A stretch of 64,000 nucleotides of DNA. It comes from Tyto alba (lineage: Eukaryota; Chordata; Aves; Strigiformes; Tytonidae). Position numbers and translations under genes: made by a program. Shown piece by piece: positions 45,464 to 57,369 of the stretch. The notes below the pieces were generated by a model. That model saw only the letters and a list, made by a program, of their open reading frames with translations. It made no database searches and was not told where the DNA came from. Every line of letters begins with the position of its first letter. Position 1 is the first letter of the stretch. Where the stretch lies: positions 7,615,080-7,679,079 of the forward strand of contig NW_024881277.1 of NCBI RefSeq assembly GCF_018691265.1, read 5' to 3'.

Positions 45464-45696
45464 TCACAAAATGTGTTCGGAATGGGTTTCCTTTTCCTGG
45501 CTTTGCTTTTTGTTCTTCTCAGCCTCTTTCTGTTTCTCTTTCTGTGTTTCTCTTTCTGTCATAGGAGACAATTACTACCTGCATCCTTCAGAGCTGCCAA
45601 ATCTGACCTAACCCACGCCAGTCCTTGTCTTTCCTTGCCGGGCTTTAGGCTGCTGCCCTGCTGTAAACTGCTACCTGTCTGCTTTCTGAAGCTGTC

Positions 45697-46197
45697 CAAT
45701 GTCGAGGTCCTGGGTTTGGCTGGAATAGAGATGTTTCTTCTTAGTAGTTAGAATAGCGCTGTGCTTTGGATTCAGTGTGGGATTTGGTATGAGGAGAATG
45801 TTGGTAACACACTGATGTTTTCAGTTGTTGCTGAGGCATCAAGGACTCTCCAACTGCCCGTGTCCTGCCCGTGCGCAGGTGCACAAGAAGCTGGGAGGGA
45901 GCACGGCCAGAGCGCCGGATCCAAAGTGGCCAACTAAATATTCCCTGTGATGTAACGTCATGCTCAGTGTAGAAAGGAGGGGCGGCCAGGAAGAGGGGGG
46001 CTCTCCCTCGCTTCCAGGATTGCCATTGGGGGATCTTGGGATTTTGGGACTGCTGGCCAGGAATGGGCTGGGTAGCAGTCAGTGGGTGGTGAGCAATCAC
46101 ATTGTGCATTGCCCATTTGTACTTTCTATTATTGTTATTGTTTCATTTTATTACAGTTACTAAACTGTTTTTATCTCAACCTATGAGACTCCCTTTA
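45697..46197 (+). mobile_element. ERVL-like LTR, 3'-truncated
   Basis: From 'tgtcgaggtcctgggtttggctgg' through 'gctgtgctttggattcagtg' to 'ttatctcaacctatgagactcccttt', where it fuses to the CR1 tail that opens SD copy 2. Related to 2848-3360 and to the provirus LTRs. Confidence 0.75.
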
Positions 46198-47444
46198 CCC
46201 CTTCACTGGAAGAGGTTGCCCAGTGAAGTTGTGGCTGCCCCCTCCCTGGAAGTGTTCAAAGCCAGGTTGGACAGGGCCTTGAGCAACCTGGTCTGATGGA
46301 AGATGCCCCTGCCCATGGGAGGGGGTTGGAACTAGACAGTCTTTAATTTCCCTTCCAACCATTTTATGATTCTATGTTTCTCTGAAATGGAGGCTGTCAG
46401 GGGCATAAAGACAAGGTCTTGTTTTGACACCAGTCAAGTTTCCCATTGTCATCTTGGTTATGTCTTCTCTCTGTTGTAGAAACGGCTCCAAGAAAATGAC
46501 TGAACCCCAGAGGAGGTGCTCGGATTTGCAGCCTGGAGAAAGGGCTTATTCCCCACCGGCACTGTCCTACGCCCGTTCCTTCCTCAGTCAGTGGGCGGCC
46601 GGCAGCGAGCAGGTGGGTTCTGTGGGACCACAGGGTCTGCCTTGCCTGACCAAGGCAGCTCCTGGGGAGGTGGCCAGGGCACCAGATGGACAGTGGACTT
46701 ATTTCTGGGATCTCTTTTCCCTCCCACAAGCTGCAGCTTTCTTCGCAGTTGCAGCACCGCTCCCTCTCCAAGCACCCCACTTAGATCTGTCCGTTTTCTC
46801 CACCTTTGGCCCTTCTGCCTTTGCAGCCCTCCAGGAGAGCCTTTAGGAGGCCCTTGGCTGTTCCCTCCCACAGCTCCTGGGGCTTCATCCCAGTGCTGCC
46901 TCTGCCCAGGAGGAGCTCAGAGAGACTTTCCAGAGACTCGGGCAGCTCTGCTGTCTGGCCCCCCTGCCCAAAGGTCCCTCGAGAAAGAGTTTTAACCCGT
47001 GTTCCGCTTTTGGGATTGCCTTGCAAAACCAGCACTCATTGGGAACGAGCAGTCAGAAAATCCAAAGCCAGATTTAAAAAAACTTGTTGCCCTTGCATGT
47101 GTAATTTACGGGGTGTTTCCTTCCTTCTCTGTAGGATTTGAGGCAGTTGGTGGAAATAGCCAGTACTACAAGTTTTTGGTATGGGGTTTTGAAAGCTGTG
47201 GGCTTGCATGTGCCCACCTTGCATTCTCTTAAAGTTCGAGTTCTAGTCACTGGAACGGAAATGGTCTGGCTGAGCCAGCACCGAGCGGGACTGCAACAGG
47301 CTGGACGGCCGGGCCGAGGGTGCTGCTCAGTGGCACCGGGCGTAGTTGGAGGCCAGGAACCAGCGGTGGCATCCAGCGGTCAGGGCTGGGCCCAGGACTC
47401 TTTGCCACCTTCCTTAATTCATGGGCCGGGTGGCGGGCTGGAGC

Positions 47445-48300
47445 AGGGCTCGGCCCGGGTGAGTGCCCCCCCCGGGGGCTCTCCCGGCCAGCCTCACGGA
47501 GCCTGCGCTGCTGGGAAATGGCTGCCGAGAAGAGGACGCAGCCACCAACGCCGTCCCCCTCGGGCGGCCAGCGCCAGCAGGAAGCTGCAGCCCGCGGAGA
47601 GCCCAGGCCCGAGCGGGACCCTGGCAGGAGCTGCGGCCCCTGGAGAGGAGCCCAGGCAGCAGCAGGTTCTCTGGCCGCAGCTGGGGCCTGCGGGGCCCAG
47701 GCGGGAGCAGGGAAACGGCCTGAGGAGGAAGGGGCGGCAGAGACGAGGCGCCCGCAGCCCCGTGCCCCGTCCCGCTGCGGCGCTCGCTCGAGGGGGAGAG
47801 GCGGCCGAGGAGCCGGGCAGGGAGGAGCGCGGCTGAGCCCGGGCACAGCGGCGCTGGGGAAGCGGCTGCCGGCGGGGTTTGTTCCCGCTCCCTTTCTGAG
47901 GGACGGACAAACCGCCCCGAGCCCGGCCCGCTCAGGCCCCGCGCGCTGGGGAGGGGGCGCGGGGCGGCGCTGGGAGGAGGGGCCCGGGCTGCCCTGCCCG
48001 GCAACAGCCACGCCATTGGCCACGGCTGAGCCAATGGGCGGGGCCGGAGGCGGCCCGGCAGTCCCGGCCGGCCGGGGGCGGGGCCTGAGGAGCAGCGCGG
48101 GGGCGGGGCCGCCCTCCCCAGCCGCTCCCCGTGGGCCCCAGGGGAGCGCTGGGTCGGGCCGGGCCTGGCCAGAGCGGGCCGGGGCCGTTTGCCTTCGCCC
48201 GCCCTCGCTGGCTGCCGGGCGCAGCCGGGCCGGGCTCCTCCCGCTGTCCCCCAAACCGGGAATGAACCCCCTGAGCCCAGGGGAGCCCCCAGAGGCAGGC
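47445..48300. promoter_or_regulatory. CpG-island promoter, SD copy 2
   Basis: Same inverted CCAAT pair (about 48014-48038) and GC boxes as in copy 1, with essentially no change in the core region. Confidence 0.6.
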
Positions 48301-48450
48301 ATTCTCTGTGCCCCAGCGCGGGGGGGGGGGTCCCTGCGCCCCGCGGGCATGCCCCGGGACAGAAGCCCGGGCTCTGGGTGCCTGCAAGGCAGGAATAGTC
48401 CCGGCTTTTCCGAGAAGCCTCCACCTCTCCGCCGGTCTGCTACGTTTACC

Positions 48451-49024
48451 TGTGAGAAACAAGCTCACGTCTAGCAAAAACATGTTTTATTGGGGACAGA
48501 GTCAGCGGAGCAAAGAACACAGCGCTGGGGGCAATGGGGCACCCCCTGCCCCAACAGGGGATTATTTTCATAGAGCAACCAGGAGATATCATTAGTTGAG
48601 CGAAAATGGCAGGGTTTTCACCTCTTCACACCTGCAGAGCTCCTTTTTCTTTGTTTCTCCCAGGCTGTCTCTCTCAGTACTTTTCCACTGCCCTCTCGGG
48701 GGATTGGGGGGGGCGAAGTCCAGGTCTCTCTCCATCAGGAGTTCTTCGCTTAACCCTTTTCTGCTGGCTTCCATTCCTCCCCAGCCCCCCCCACCCAAGT
48801 TCCCCTTTACATGACACCTAACCACAGACCACTCCCCATCCTCCTCCTTGCCCAACTCCCCACCGTGCCCAACCACATGCCTAACTTGTGACCAAAAAAG
48901 CCTTGCTTGACTGTTATAATTTTAGCAACACTAATTTTAATAACAGCTTTAGCCTGACTCAATAAAAGTAATTGTTTAATTACTTTTAGCAAAAGCAGAA
49001 TAATTCCGTTATTTATCACAAACC
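48451..49024 (-). mobile_element. Class-I ERV LTR, solo
   Basis: Same LTR as 24049-24637, but without any internal proviral sequence beyond it; it abuts a different LTR at 49027. The poly-G seen in copy 1 is replaced by an interrupted 'ggggggattggggggggcg'. Confidence 0.85.
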
Positions 49025-49026
49025 AC

Positions 49027-49560
49027 CCTGATTTACGGATGAAAGACTTCACAACTAAGGGTTGTAAAGCAGGTATGTTTATTCGGCGCCGGGCACATGG
49101 GGAATCGCTCCGCCACAACAAGCCTGTGCCCCCCCCTGCCTGCTCCCACCTTGCTTATATGTTACAAAGTGTTGCATATTCATGAGACGCTTATACATAT
49201 TCACAACATATCCCCGCCTACCCTCCCTTCTTATTATAATTAGGTCTCCTCCTCCTTGCGGCTGCGCAGTGAGTTCCTTTGGTCCTGGGCAGGGGTCATG
49301 ATGGGCTGGGCGGTGGTCGTGGGAGGAAGTATCTCCTCTTCCTCACTGCTGAACTTTTCATCCCGAATACCTGCGCAGTCTCTGTCGCCTCCTGGACCCG
49401 GGCTAAACCGCAGAGCTGGTTTGTGCTGGTTGTGGGGTAATCTTCTGCTGACACCCACTTACTTAGGGGTGGAGGGGAGGCTTTGTACTGAACAGGAGAT
49501 AGTGGTTGAGCAATACAAACATAGCAATATCTATCTCGTGCAAGCATAATACCAATTTTG
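49027..49560 (-). mobile_element. Retroviral LTR of another family (minus)
   Basis: On the minus strand: TATA-like 'acatataagcaagg' (complement of about 49151-49164), 'gccgaataaacatac' poly(A) signal (about 49075-49089) and a U5-like end 'tctttcatccgtaaatca'. Upstream, U3 contains a cluster 'aggaggaggaga'. Ends are approximate on the right. Confidence 0.65.
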
Positions 49561-49579
49561 GTTAATATCCCATTTCAAT

Positions 49580-49765
49580 CAGCACTGCCATCTTTGCCTA
49601 CCTGAAGCCCCCTCCATCTCCTCCCCATCCCTGGACCTGGTGGTGTCAGTTCTGCACTCGGTGGTGCCTCCAGCAGTGAACCCCCTCACCTACAGCATGA
49701 GGAACCAGGAGATGAAGGACGCACTGAAGAAGCTGATTCAGTCAGCTGATTCTCAACAGGGATAA
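49580..49765 (+). pseudogene. Olfactory receptor 14-like C-terminal fragment
   Basis: Encodes only TM7 and the tail of an OR14-type receptor: FAYLKP at the left, then after a one-base deletion in a C-run near 49605, SLDLVVSVLHSVVPPAVNPL, TYSMRNQEMKDALKKL and a TAA at about 49763-49765. The rest of the gene is missing; the LTR at 49027-49560 marks its left edge. Confidence 0.85.
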
Positions 49766-51150
49766 GCCGCCCGTGTCTCTTCAGAAGTCATTTCCAATTC
49801 TTATCTGAAACCTTCTGTGCAGTAAGCGTTTTATTTGTGAAACTCTTGTTTGTTCCTAAAATGTCTGTATCCACTCCTCTTCCTCAGAGACATGAACCAG
49901 CATCTCTGACAGAGAGGCTTTTGTGCATGTGTCTGGTAGGACAGTACAGCTGGCCTTCCTAGTCACATATCTATAATAAAACAATTTTTTCAGTGCCGAT
50001 ATCTGGAGGTTGGTCTGTTCCTCCCAAGCTGAGATCAGGAACAGGCTGAAGGAATTGCCCCTCTGAGCGTGCTGCTGTGCTGGGGTTCTCCAGGGGTTCA
50101 GGGCAGGAGGGCATGGGGGGATGTGTTAGGGAATAGGCCTGTGCTGCCCCTTCACGTGGGGGTGCCCAGTGCAATGGCAATGATGGCTGATCCATGGGGA
50201 TCTCCCTGGGACCATCTCCCCGTGGCTTTCAGCCACCACTGCCCTGCAGAGCAGCACCGCCAGCTCAGGGCCGTGCCTGAGGTGACATCCCGCGACAAGA
50301 GCAGACCTATTTCTGGAGGCAGCAGTTTGGGCAGCTTTTCTCTCGCTGGCACAGCAGGAGCTGCCTGGGGATCCCCCAGTGCAGGAGTCTTGTGCTGGGG
50401 AGAGGGACGGGCACAGAGGGGCTGCCAGCACTGGGCAATCAGGATCTCTTGGAGAGAAGAGCAGCAGAGAGAGGGAGACGCTGGCCTGCGTCTGCTCATG
50501 GCATGGCTGGCCCCAGCCCTGGGGCTGATGGGGAGGCTGAGAGCCCTCTGTGCCCCAGGAGCTGCTGTGACCTTCCGAGGGGCTGGGGCTGTGGGGTGAG
50601 TGCCCAGAGCTCTGCAGCACCCTGCGCTGGGCAGTGCCATGGGGCCAGCCAAGACTGGGATGTTGTACTGGGCTGGGATGGTCTGGGGAGAGTGTGGTGG
50701 GCATGGGGAGTGCTGGGGAGGTGCTGGGCTGGGGTGGAAAGTGCCTTGGAGAGAAAAATACCAGTGTACAGCTTATACTGTGTGAAGATGCAGGGTGAGC
50801 ACTCACACCAGGGGATTTGTGGTGCGGAGCCAGGGCTCATGACAGGGATGAAAGACATGAAGGCAGAGGAGAGAGGCTGCTCTGTGCTCTCGGTGGCATG
50901 GCCAGACTGGGAAGGTGGCCCAGGACATTCATCACCCCCCAGCCTATCTCGCTGGTCATTTCCAGCACTGGCTGCTCACCCAGGTTTATGGGTGAGCGTT
51001 GCTGCTAAACCATCTCCATCCTCCTGCTGGTCTCAGTGCCTGTATGGGGGGACCAGCCAGCCCTGCCCGGCCTCTCTCCTGGTGCAGACCCTGGCAGACT
51101 GAAGAGAAGGGAGGTCTGTGAATCCCCACATGGGACACAGCTGGGGCTTG
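49766..51150. other. Intergenic, nothing recognised
   Basis: 3' flank of the OR fragment with an AATAAA near 49976, then moderately GC-rich sequence with overlapping open frames on both strands and no recognisable protein. Confidence 0.45.
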
Positions 51151-51179
51151 GAAAGGGTTGGATACTGCAAATTGTATGT

Positions 51180-51338
51180 TATGAGGTTATGTCTTGCTGG
51201 GGCTATGGCAGGGTTAATAAATGTAGATGTGGCACAGAGGGACCTGGTTTAGTGGTGGGCTTGACAGTGTTAGTTTAATGATGGGATTTGATGACCTTAG
51301 GAATGTTTTCCAACCTAAATGATTCTATGATTCTGTGA
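51180..51338 (+). mobile_element. CR1 LINE 3' end
   Basis: Ends with 'ttccaacctaaatgattctatgattctgtg', the octamer-repeat CR1 terminus. Confidence 0.85.
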
Positions 51339-51436
51339 CTGCCAGGGAATATGGGGAGTGAGGCACAGTCTGTTTAATGTGTCTGACATATATGGAGCTC
51401 CTTTACAGGACAGGCAACACTTTAAATTCATGCTTG

Positions 51437-51515
51437 TCATAAAATCACAGAATCACATAATGGTTTGGATTGGAAGGGACCTTTGCAGATCATCTAGTTC
51501 CAACCTCCCTGCTTT
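51437..51515 (-). mobile_element. CR1 LINE 3' end, short, minus strand
   Basis: 'aaaatcacagaatcacataatggtttggattggaagggacc' (split by position) is the reverse complement of a CR1 terminus. It lies about 100 bp from the plus-strand CR1 end, so the two are tail to tail. Confidence 0.85.
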
Positions 51516-54500
51516 GATGATTAACTTCTATTAGTTCTTTTTCTCTTTTTTTTTTTTTTTCTGATTCTTCAGTGTTTTTAAGACTTGTCAAAGAAAAACA
51601 GCAAGTACACCAAAAGAGATATTGAGTGAATTGCCAGTAAGAGCCAGTTGAGCTACCCCCATGCCTGTGTGTTCCTGGCAAGGAGTCTGTCCTGAGAAGG
51701 GGATCCAGCCTCTGCCACTCTCTGGAGAGGGAAATCAGCAGTGCCCATGCCTCCTGGGGACACAAAAGGAGACTTTTACAAGAGTTACCTTCATGTCAAC
51801 TGCTTTGGAAGGGCTACTTGAAGATGGCTTACATTGCAAATACTGATTGAATTGACATTGCCCAGCATGTCTACGAAGCAAGCAGAGTGTTTCATTACAC
51901 TAATTTACACTTAGGCAGATTAATTAATTTTTGTTTCTTTCTTTGTTTCTTTCAGGTACTGCTACTCTTAGGGAAGTCATACTAACATCTTAAGGATTCT
52001 TGACAGAAGCCTCACTGTGTTTACATCTCAAGAATTGGGATGCCAGAGGCCAAGGGAAGGACGTGTTGGACACTCATCAGGGTTTTAGCAAACCAAAGCG
52101 TGTTCCCCTCTCCCCAGCACCATACCCTCTTTATCGAGAGATGTGAGAAACTCTGAAAACTAGATCTGAACTCACAGTTGTGTAACTTATGCCTAGTTGA
52201 AAAAAGTGTTTTCATGCAAGATCACGATTTGATATTTCATTTGAGACCAAACCATTTAAATTCACACTACCTCCATCTTCATTCTGATGCTGCGTGATGT
52301 GTGACAGAGCTGTTCTGCATCTCCAGGCAGGATGGGGAAAAATTTGATGCTTGAACTTGAAATTGTCCCCTTGCCAGCAATGTGAATGCAGCAGGCTGGA
52401 GCCAAGAGGCCCAAGAAACCAAATTTCTGTAGGGCCAGCTAATGAAACATCCCATAGGCTGTGGGACTTCCTTTCTGCTGATAGAGAATTTGTAAATCCA
52501 GATGATACGGCTTCACCTATTTTTTGTTTCTCTTTGAAACTTGTCTCTCTGAGGTATTTAGCCTGTATTTCTAATTTAAAAGTCTGGTTTTGAAAAACTA
52601 GCCCAGTGTGTGGAGATTTTTAGTGTCTAATTCAAGGAGGTGATGGGGTTTATACTCTGGGTAACTCTCACGGGTTTCTGTCAGGAATTTTGCTGAATCC
52701 TGATGATTTCCTTCCCTGAGTCTCCTTTCTAGAGAAGCCTCACCTGGAGTTCAAGGTATTCAGGGTTGTCAGGAAAGGCAGGCCTTGCCACAACAGATTC
52801 CAGCCTTTCCAGCAGTTCAGAAGCTGCAGATTGATTTGAGAACTAGCTTAGCAATGCTTCCTCCCTGCAGTGCCTGGGGAGAGCTGAGCTGTGCCTGGGT
52901 CACTGAAAGAATTGTTGGTGTTATAAGCTCCAGCACACAGTACAAAGCAGGGGGAATTTTTTTTTTTTTTTTTTTTGCTGCTGGTGCATCACTTATTGAT
53001 CTGTGGGAAGAAAAGGGCAAGGGTAGAGCAGGGCATTAGATCTGAGTCAGGGTTTGCAGAGAGATCGCGGAAGGGAAGATGTGGTGGGGTAGAGGCAGAG
53101 AGTGAGGCCCCAGGTCTTTGTTCCCAGGCACCGTCAGCACAGAGGCCAACCCTTCATGCTGAGCATTGCAGGTGGGTGCTGGATGTCCCGAGTCAGGGAA
53201 CTGCCGATTTTGCTGTGGGTGTTTGTGCAGTGAAAGTGTGTGAGTGAGAGCTGAGTCTCAGCCCTGTCTTGTGCTGCACATGTCCCCAGCCCAGCTCCCT
53301 CCTTCCCCCGATACCCTGAGACCCAGTAACTTCCAGCAGAGATGCTGGGGAGGGGCTGGTGGTGCTGAGTTCCAGCTGGGCTGGGATCTGTTGGAGCCCT
53401 CCCTGGCACTTACCCACTTCAGTTGGCATGGGGGAAAAGTCAGTGCAGGGTCTCTGGGGCCATATCACCTGAGCCCTTCTCCTCCCACAGGGCTCTCTTC
53501 TTTCCCAGTTTCTCCATCTTGTCTCCTTCCCTCACCGTTCCACAAGCTCAGACCCTCAGCTTTCTGACATGGACTCTCACTCATCCAGTGGGGAGGGCTG
53601 GGGGCTTTACTCATCCTTGTCAGCTCTGCTAAAGCTGGTTGCTTCCAGAAGCAAACCATCACAGCCAGGAGGTGGGTTTGACAACACTGAGAGCAATATG
53701 TATTTCAAGGAGCACAGCTGGTGAGGCTGCTTCTCAGGCAGGCACTTTCCCTGGCTGTTCACTCAGGCATGTCCTGGGCATAGATTTTGTCCCACCTTTT
53801 CTTTTACTGTCTCACACACAGTGTGGGCTCAAGCATCCTCTGTCATGATCTCATTGAACAGTCCCTTTTTCTGAGCAGGTAACTCCTGACCTGCTCCTGG
53901 TCAATGCAAGAACTTGGCCTGCTCAGGGCAGGAATGCTCTCCTCAGAAGGGCAGCGTTTCTGAGAGCTGAGACCACTCACCCAGCACTGCGCTCAGCCTT
54001 CTCCCGGTTGGAGAAAGGACATCTGCCTTGATCTTTTGACAGAAACAATTTATTTCAAATCATGGCACTGGTTTTCCTTGTCAGAGCACAGAGGATCTCA
54101 GTTCTAAACAGCTATTCTGGTCATGTTGAGGAACCCCCGAGCACAGTAAAGCAGGATGTCAAAATGTGAGCAAAAGCACATGATGTTTGCATTCCAGCAC
54201 GAGGAAGAGGCAGCTCCATGGGGCAAGGCAGCCCTGTGGTCAGAGGGAGTGCTCTTGGGACAAGTGGGTTTGTCCGGTCCTGAAGAACCCCGGTACCTTC
54301 TTCGAGGTTAGAGAGAGACAAAAATATACTATAAACAATGCTAAGAATATGGAATTTTTGTTTCTTTGCATATTTTTAAGCCGTATTTCCATTCAATCTC
54401 TTCTTCCACTTAGTGCAGAAATGCAGCTGTTTTATCACAGGCCTCCTTCCTGGTAAGTGGGGAAAGAAAGAGAAACAAACCTGTATGGAAAAATGGGAAT

Positions 54501-54541
54501 AGGGGAGTCGGACATCCCTCACGAAGTTCCTGCTGAGGGGA
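51516..54541. other. Intergenic, nothing recognised
   Basis: Contains simple T-tracts (51548-51561, 52959-52977). No gene, RNA or clear repeat could be supported. Confidence 0.45.
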
Positions 54542-55423
54542 ATGGGGAATGTGCCCTCAATCCAGACTCCACTCTTCCTCCTATCACTCATCATGTCTGT
54601 GATTGGGCACATCCTCATCATTGTTTTGATGGTGTCAGAGCAGCATCTGCACACCCCCACGTACTTCTTCTGGGGCAATCTGCCCTCCTTGGAGACCTGC
54701 TACAGCTCCACCCTCCTGTCCCGGCTGCTGGCCAGCTTGCTGAATGGGGACGGGACCATTTCTGCTCACAGCTGTATGGCTCAGCTCCACTGCTCTGGCT
54801 GCTTTGCAACTGCCGAGTGTTACCTGCGGGCCATGATGGCCTATGATTGGGATCTGGGCACGTGCCAGCCCCTGCTCTATGCAGGCTTCATGACCTGGAA
54901 GGTCTGCCTTCAGCTGGAGGTTGCACCTTGGCTATGTTGGTGTGTGCGACAGTCCCAGTCTTCTTATCCCAGCTGAAGTTCTGTGGCCCCAGGGCAACTG
55001 GCCACTTGTTCTGTGACCTCTCTGCTGGAGATTGCCTGCAGTGGCACCAGCGTGGTCACACTCACATCCTTCATCCTGTCTTTCCTGAGCGTTGTCTTCC
55101 CCTTCCTGTTTGCTTTTGCATCCCATGTGTGCATCATAGCTGCCATCCTGAGGATCCCATCCAGCATGGGCAGCAGAAGGCCTTCTCCTCCCGCTCCCCT
55201 CCCCTCATTGTCATCTCTCTTTTCTCCTGCACCCTCCTCACTGTCTACCTGCTGCCCAGAACAGCCCCGCTGAGGCAGCTCAACAAAGTGCTCTCCCTCT
55301 TCTGCCACTGTCCTCACGCCCCTGGTCAATCCCCTCGTCTACAGCCTGCGGAACAGGGAGGTCAGGGAGGACCTGAGGAAAGCTCTCAGGAAAGACAAGG
55401 TCTGCACCCAGGTTGCACAATAA
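54542..55423 (+). pseudogene. Olfactory receptor pseudogene, multiply frameshifted
   Basis: An OR outside family 14; the motif set (LHTPTYFFWGNLPSLETCYSS) is closest in my memory to the OR6/OR10/OR11 type. Pieces in different frames: TM1-TM4 in 54542-54976 with a degraded DRY motif (MAYDWDLGTC), LSQLKFCGPRATGHLFCDL near 54970, SVVFPFLFAFASHVCII near 55090, an ICL3/TM6 part near 55180-55260, and LVNPLVYSLRNREVRE ending in TAA at 55421-55423. At least four frameshifts separate them. Confidence 0.8.
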
Positions 55424-55589
55424 TGTTCCACCTGCAGGGATAAATGCTTTCTGCTTCTGTTTTATCTCAGTAGGGAGGACATGGGCAGGCCTATGGTGTC
55501 CAATGCTGCAAACACTGTTTTAGGAGGGTGTGATATTGAGCATGCCTGTGGGATGGAAAAGGTTGGGGGGAAGACATTTCCTTTGAGAG

Positions 55590-55990
55590 AGTTCATAGAA
55601 TCAGAATCAGAATAGGTTGGGTTGGAAGGGACCTTTAAAGGTCACCTATTGCAACCCCCCTGCAATGAACAGGGAGAGATTCAACTAGATCGATTTGTTT
55701 AGAGCCCTGTCCAACCTGACCTTGAATGTTTGCAGGGACGGGGCATCTACCACCTCTCTGGGCAATGTGTTCCAGTGTTTCACCACCTCATTGTAAAAGC
55801 TTTCTTCCTTATATCTAGTCGGAATCTACTCTCTTTAAGTTCAATACCGTTATCCCTTATCCCATTGCTACAGGCCTTTTTAGATAGTCTGTCCCCGTCT
55901 TTCCTATAAGACCCCAAGAAGTACTGAAAGTCTGCAATAAGGCCCATGGCCTCTCTGGGCACACTCCAGAATCCCAGGGGAGGGTGACAG
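55590..55990 (-). mobile_element. CR1 LINE 3' region, minus strand
   Basis: Begins 'catagaatcagaatcagaataggttgggttggaaggg' (the reverse of a CR1 terminus), continues through 'gagccctgtccaacctgacc' and 'ccacctctctgggcaatgtg' and extends about 400 bp. Confidence 0.9.
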
Positions 55991-57369
55991 AGCAGACAGG
56001 AGCACTTGCAATGAGCCTGTCCAAGGCGGCCGAGATGGAGCTCACTGGGAAGGTGGGGTTGTTCCTGCAGTCACACACAGAAGTGTCAGGGCTCTGTCAG
56101 GTGCCCACAGCTGAGCTGGCCTCAGGCACTCCTCTTACACACAGGGCTGTTCAGAGACACGAGTCCTTCCCTTGCACACTCAGAGGCAGTGCACTGCAGG
56201 AGCCATAGTGTCTCTCTGAACTCCTGCTGCCACCCCCAGAGGCTGGGAGGCACCTCAGCCCTGCGGTGCTCGCCCTGCTCTGCACCCGTGGGAGATGCCC
56301 CGAGGCACGAGGAATGGACACAGGGACCGGGTTCAGGGAAGCACCTCCCAGTGCTGCATTCAGGGGGTTTCCCAGGGGACGTCAGTCTTTACGTGAAGTG
56401 ACCCCAAGAGATGGTCTGTGCCACAGACCTTCATGGCAACCCCAGGAATAGCTGGTGGATTTTGTGCTCACTCAGGTTCATCTCACAATGCACACATGAT
56501 GTGCAGGTTTATGCTTTGTCTGTACAATGCAAACATGGACTTCTGACCTAGTCCTTTGTTGTCCTTCTGTGGAAGTATGAAAAACCTACCTGATCTGAAG
56601 TAAGAGGTCCATGCTGGAAATGGTGGTTGTTATTGGCTGGTCTGTGGCAATTGCCCTGGGGCTGCTTCCCCAGGGGTGTCCAGCACACACGGGCACAGTC
56701 CAGCCCATGCTTTCCTGGTCCTTCAGGTCTCTTACAAGAGCCTGGCTGTACAAGGACACTGCTGTTTGCCCCCACCCTACACATGCACACACTTCCACTC
56801 TTCAGTGGTGGTTTCTCTCCTGGGCAATTTTCTGGGCATGGTCTTGAGAGCAACTCTGGAAGAAGACCTAAGCCTTCATGCACTGCCCAGAGAAGATCCC
56901 CTTGTCTGATGGAAATGCTGTCATGAAGGCCAGCTCTGTCACAGAAGTGCCCACTGCCTGTCCCTGCCTGCAGTTAAAGGACTGCCACACCGTGGGACAG
57001 TGACCACAGCACAAAACCACTCACATCTTAGACCAGTACAAGGGCTGACCTGGTAGGACCGGAGAATGACTTGGAGGAAGGATCTCAAAGCATGTCTCTA
57101 CAGTGTCCTTTATTTTGTTTAACCACAATGAGATCATGGATCCTCATTTACACAGTCTCTGGTTCACACAAAAGATTGATAGATACATAATGAGAACAGG
57201 GAAAAATAATGACACATTTTAGCAGAGAACATAACGTAAAGTAAAACAAAGAAAACAAAAAAAATCAACTCCAAAAGACCCAACAAAAACCTACAGACTG
57301 AGATCCTGTATGTAATCAGTTACACTTAGAGTTGTTTACAGAAGACACATATTTTATTGTTTCTGAAAT
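55991..57369. other. Intergenic, 3' flank of OR14 gene
   Basis: No gene recognised; AT-rich from 57100 to 57360. Confidence 0.45.

Larger units (their letters stand above)
46194..49027. repeat. Segmental duplication SD, copy 2
   Basis: Counterpart of 21791-24640: CR1 tail (46200-46384), exon-like segment (46479-46612), CpG island (about 47445-48300) and class-I LTR. Differences are scattered single bases and homopolymer lengths. Confidence 0.95.
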
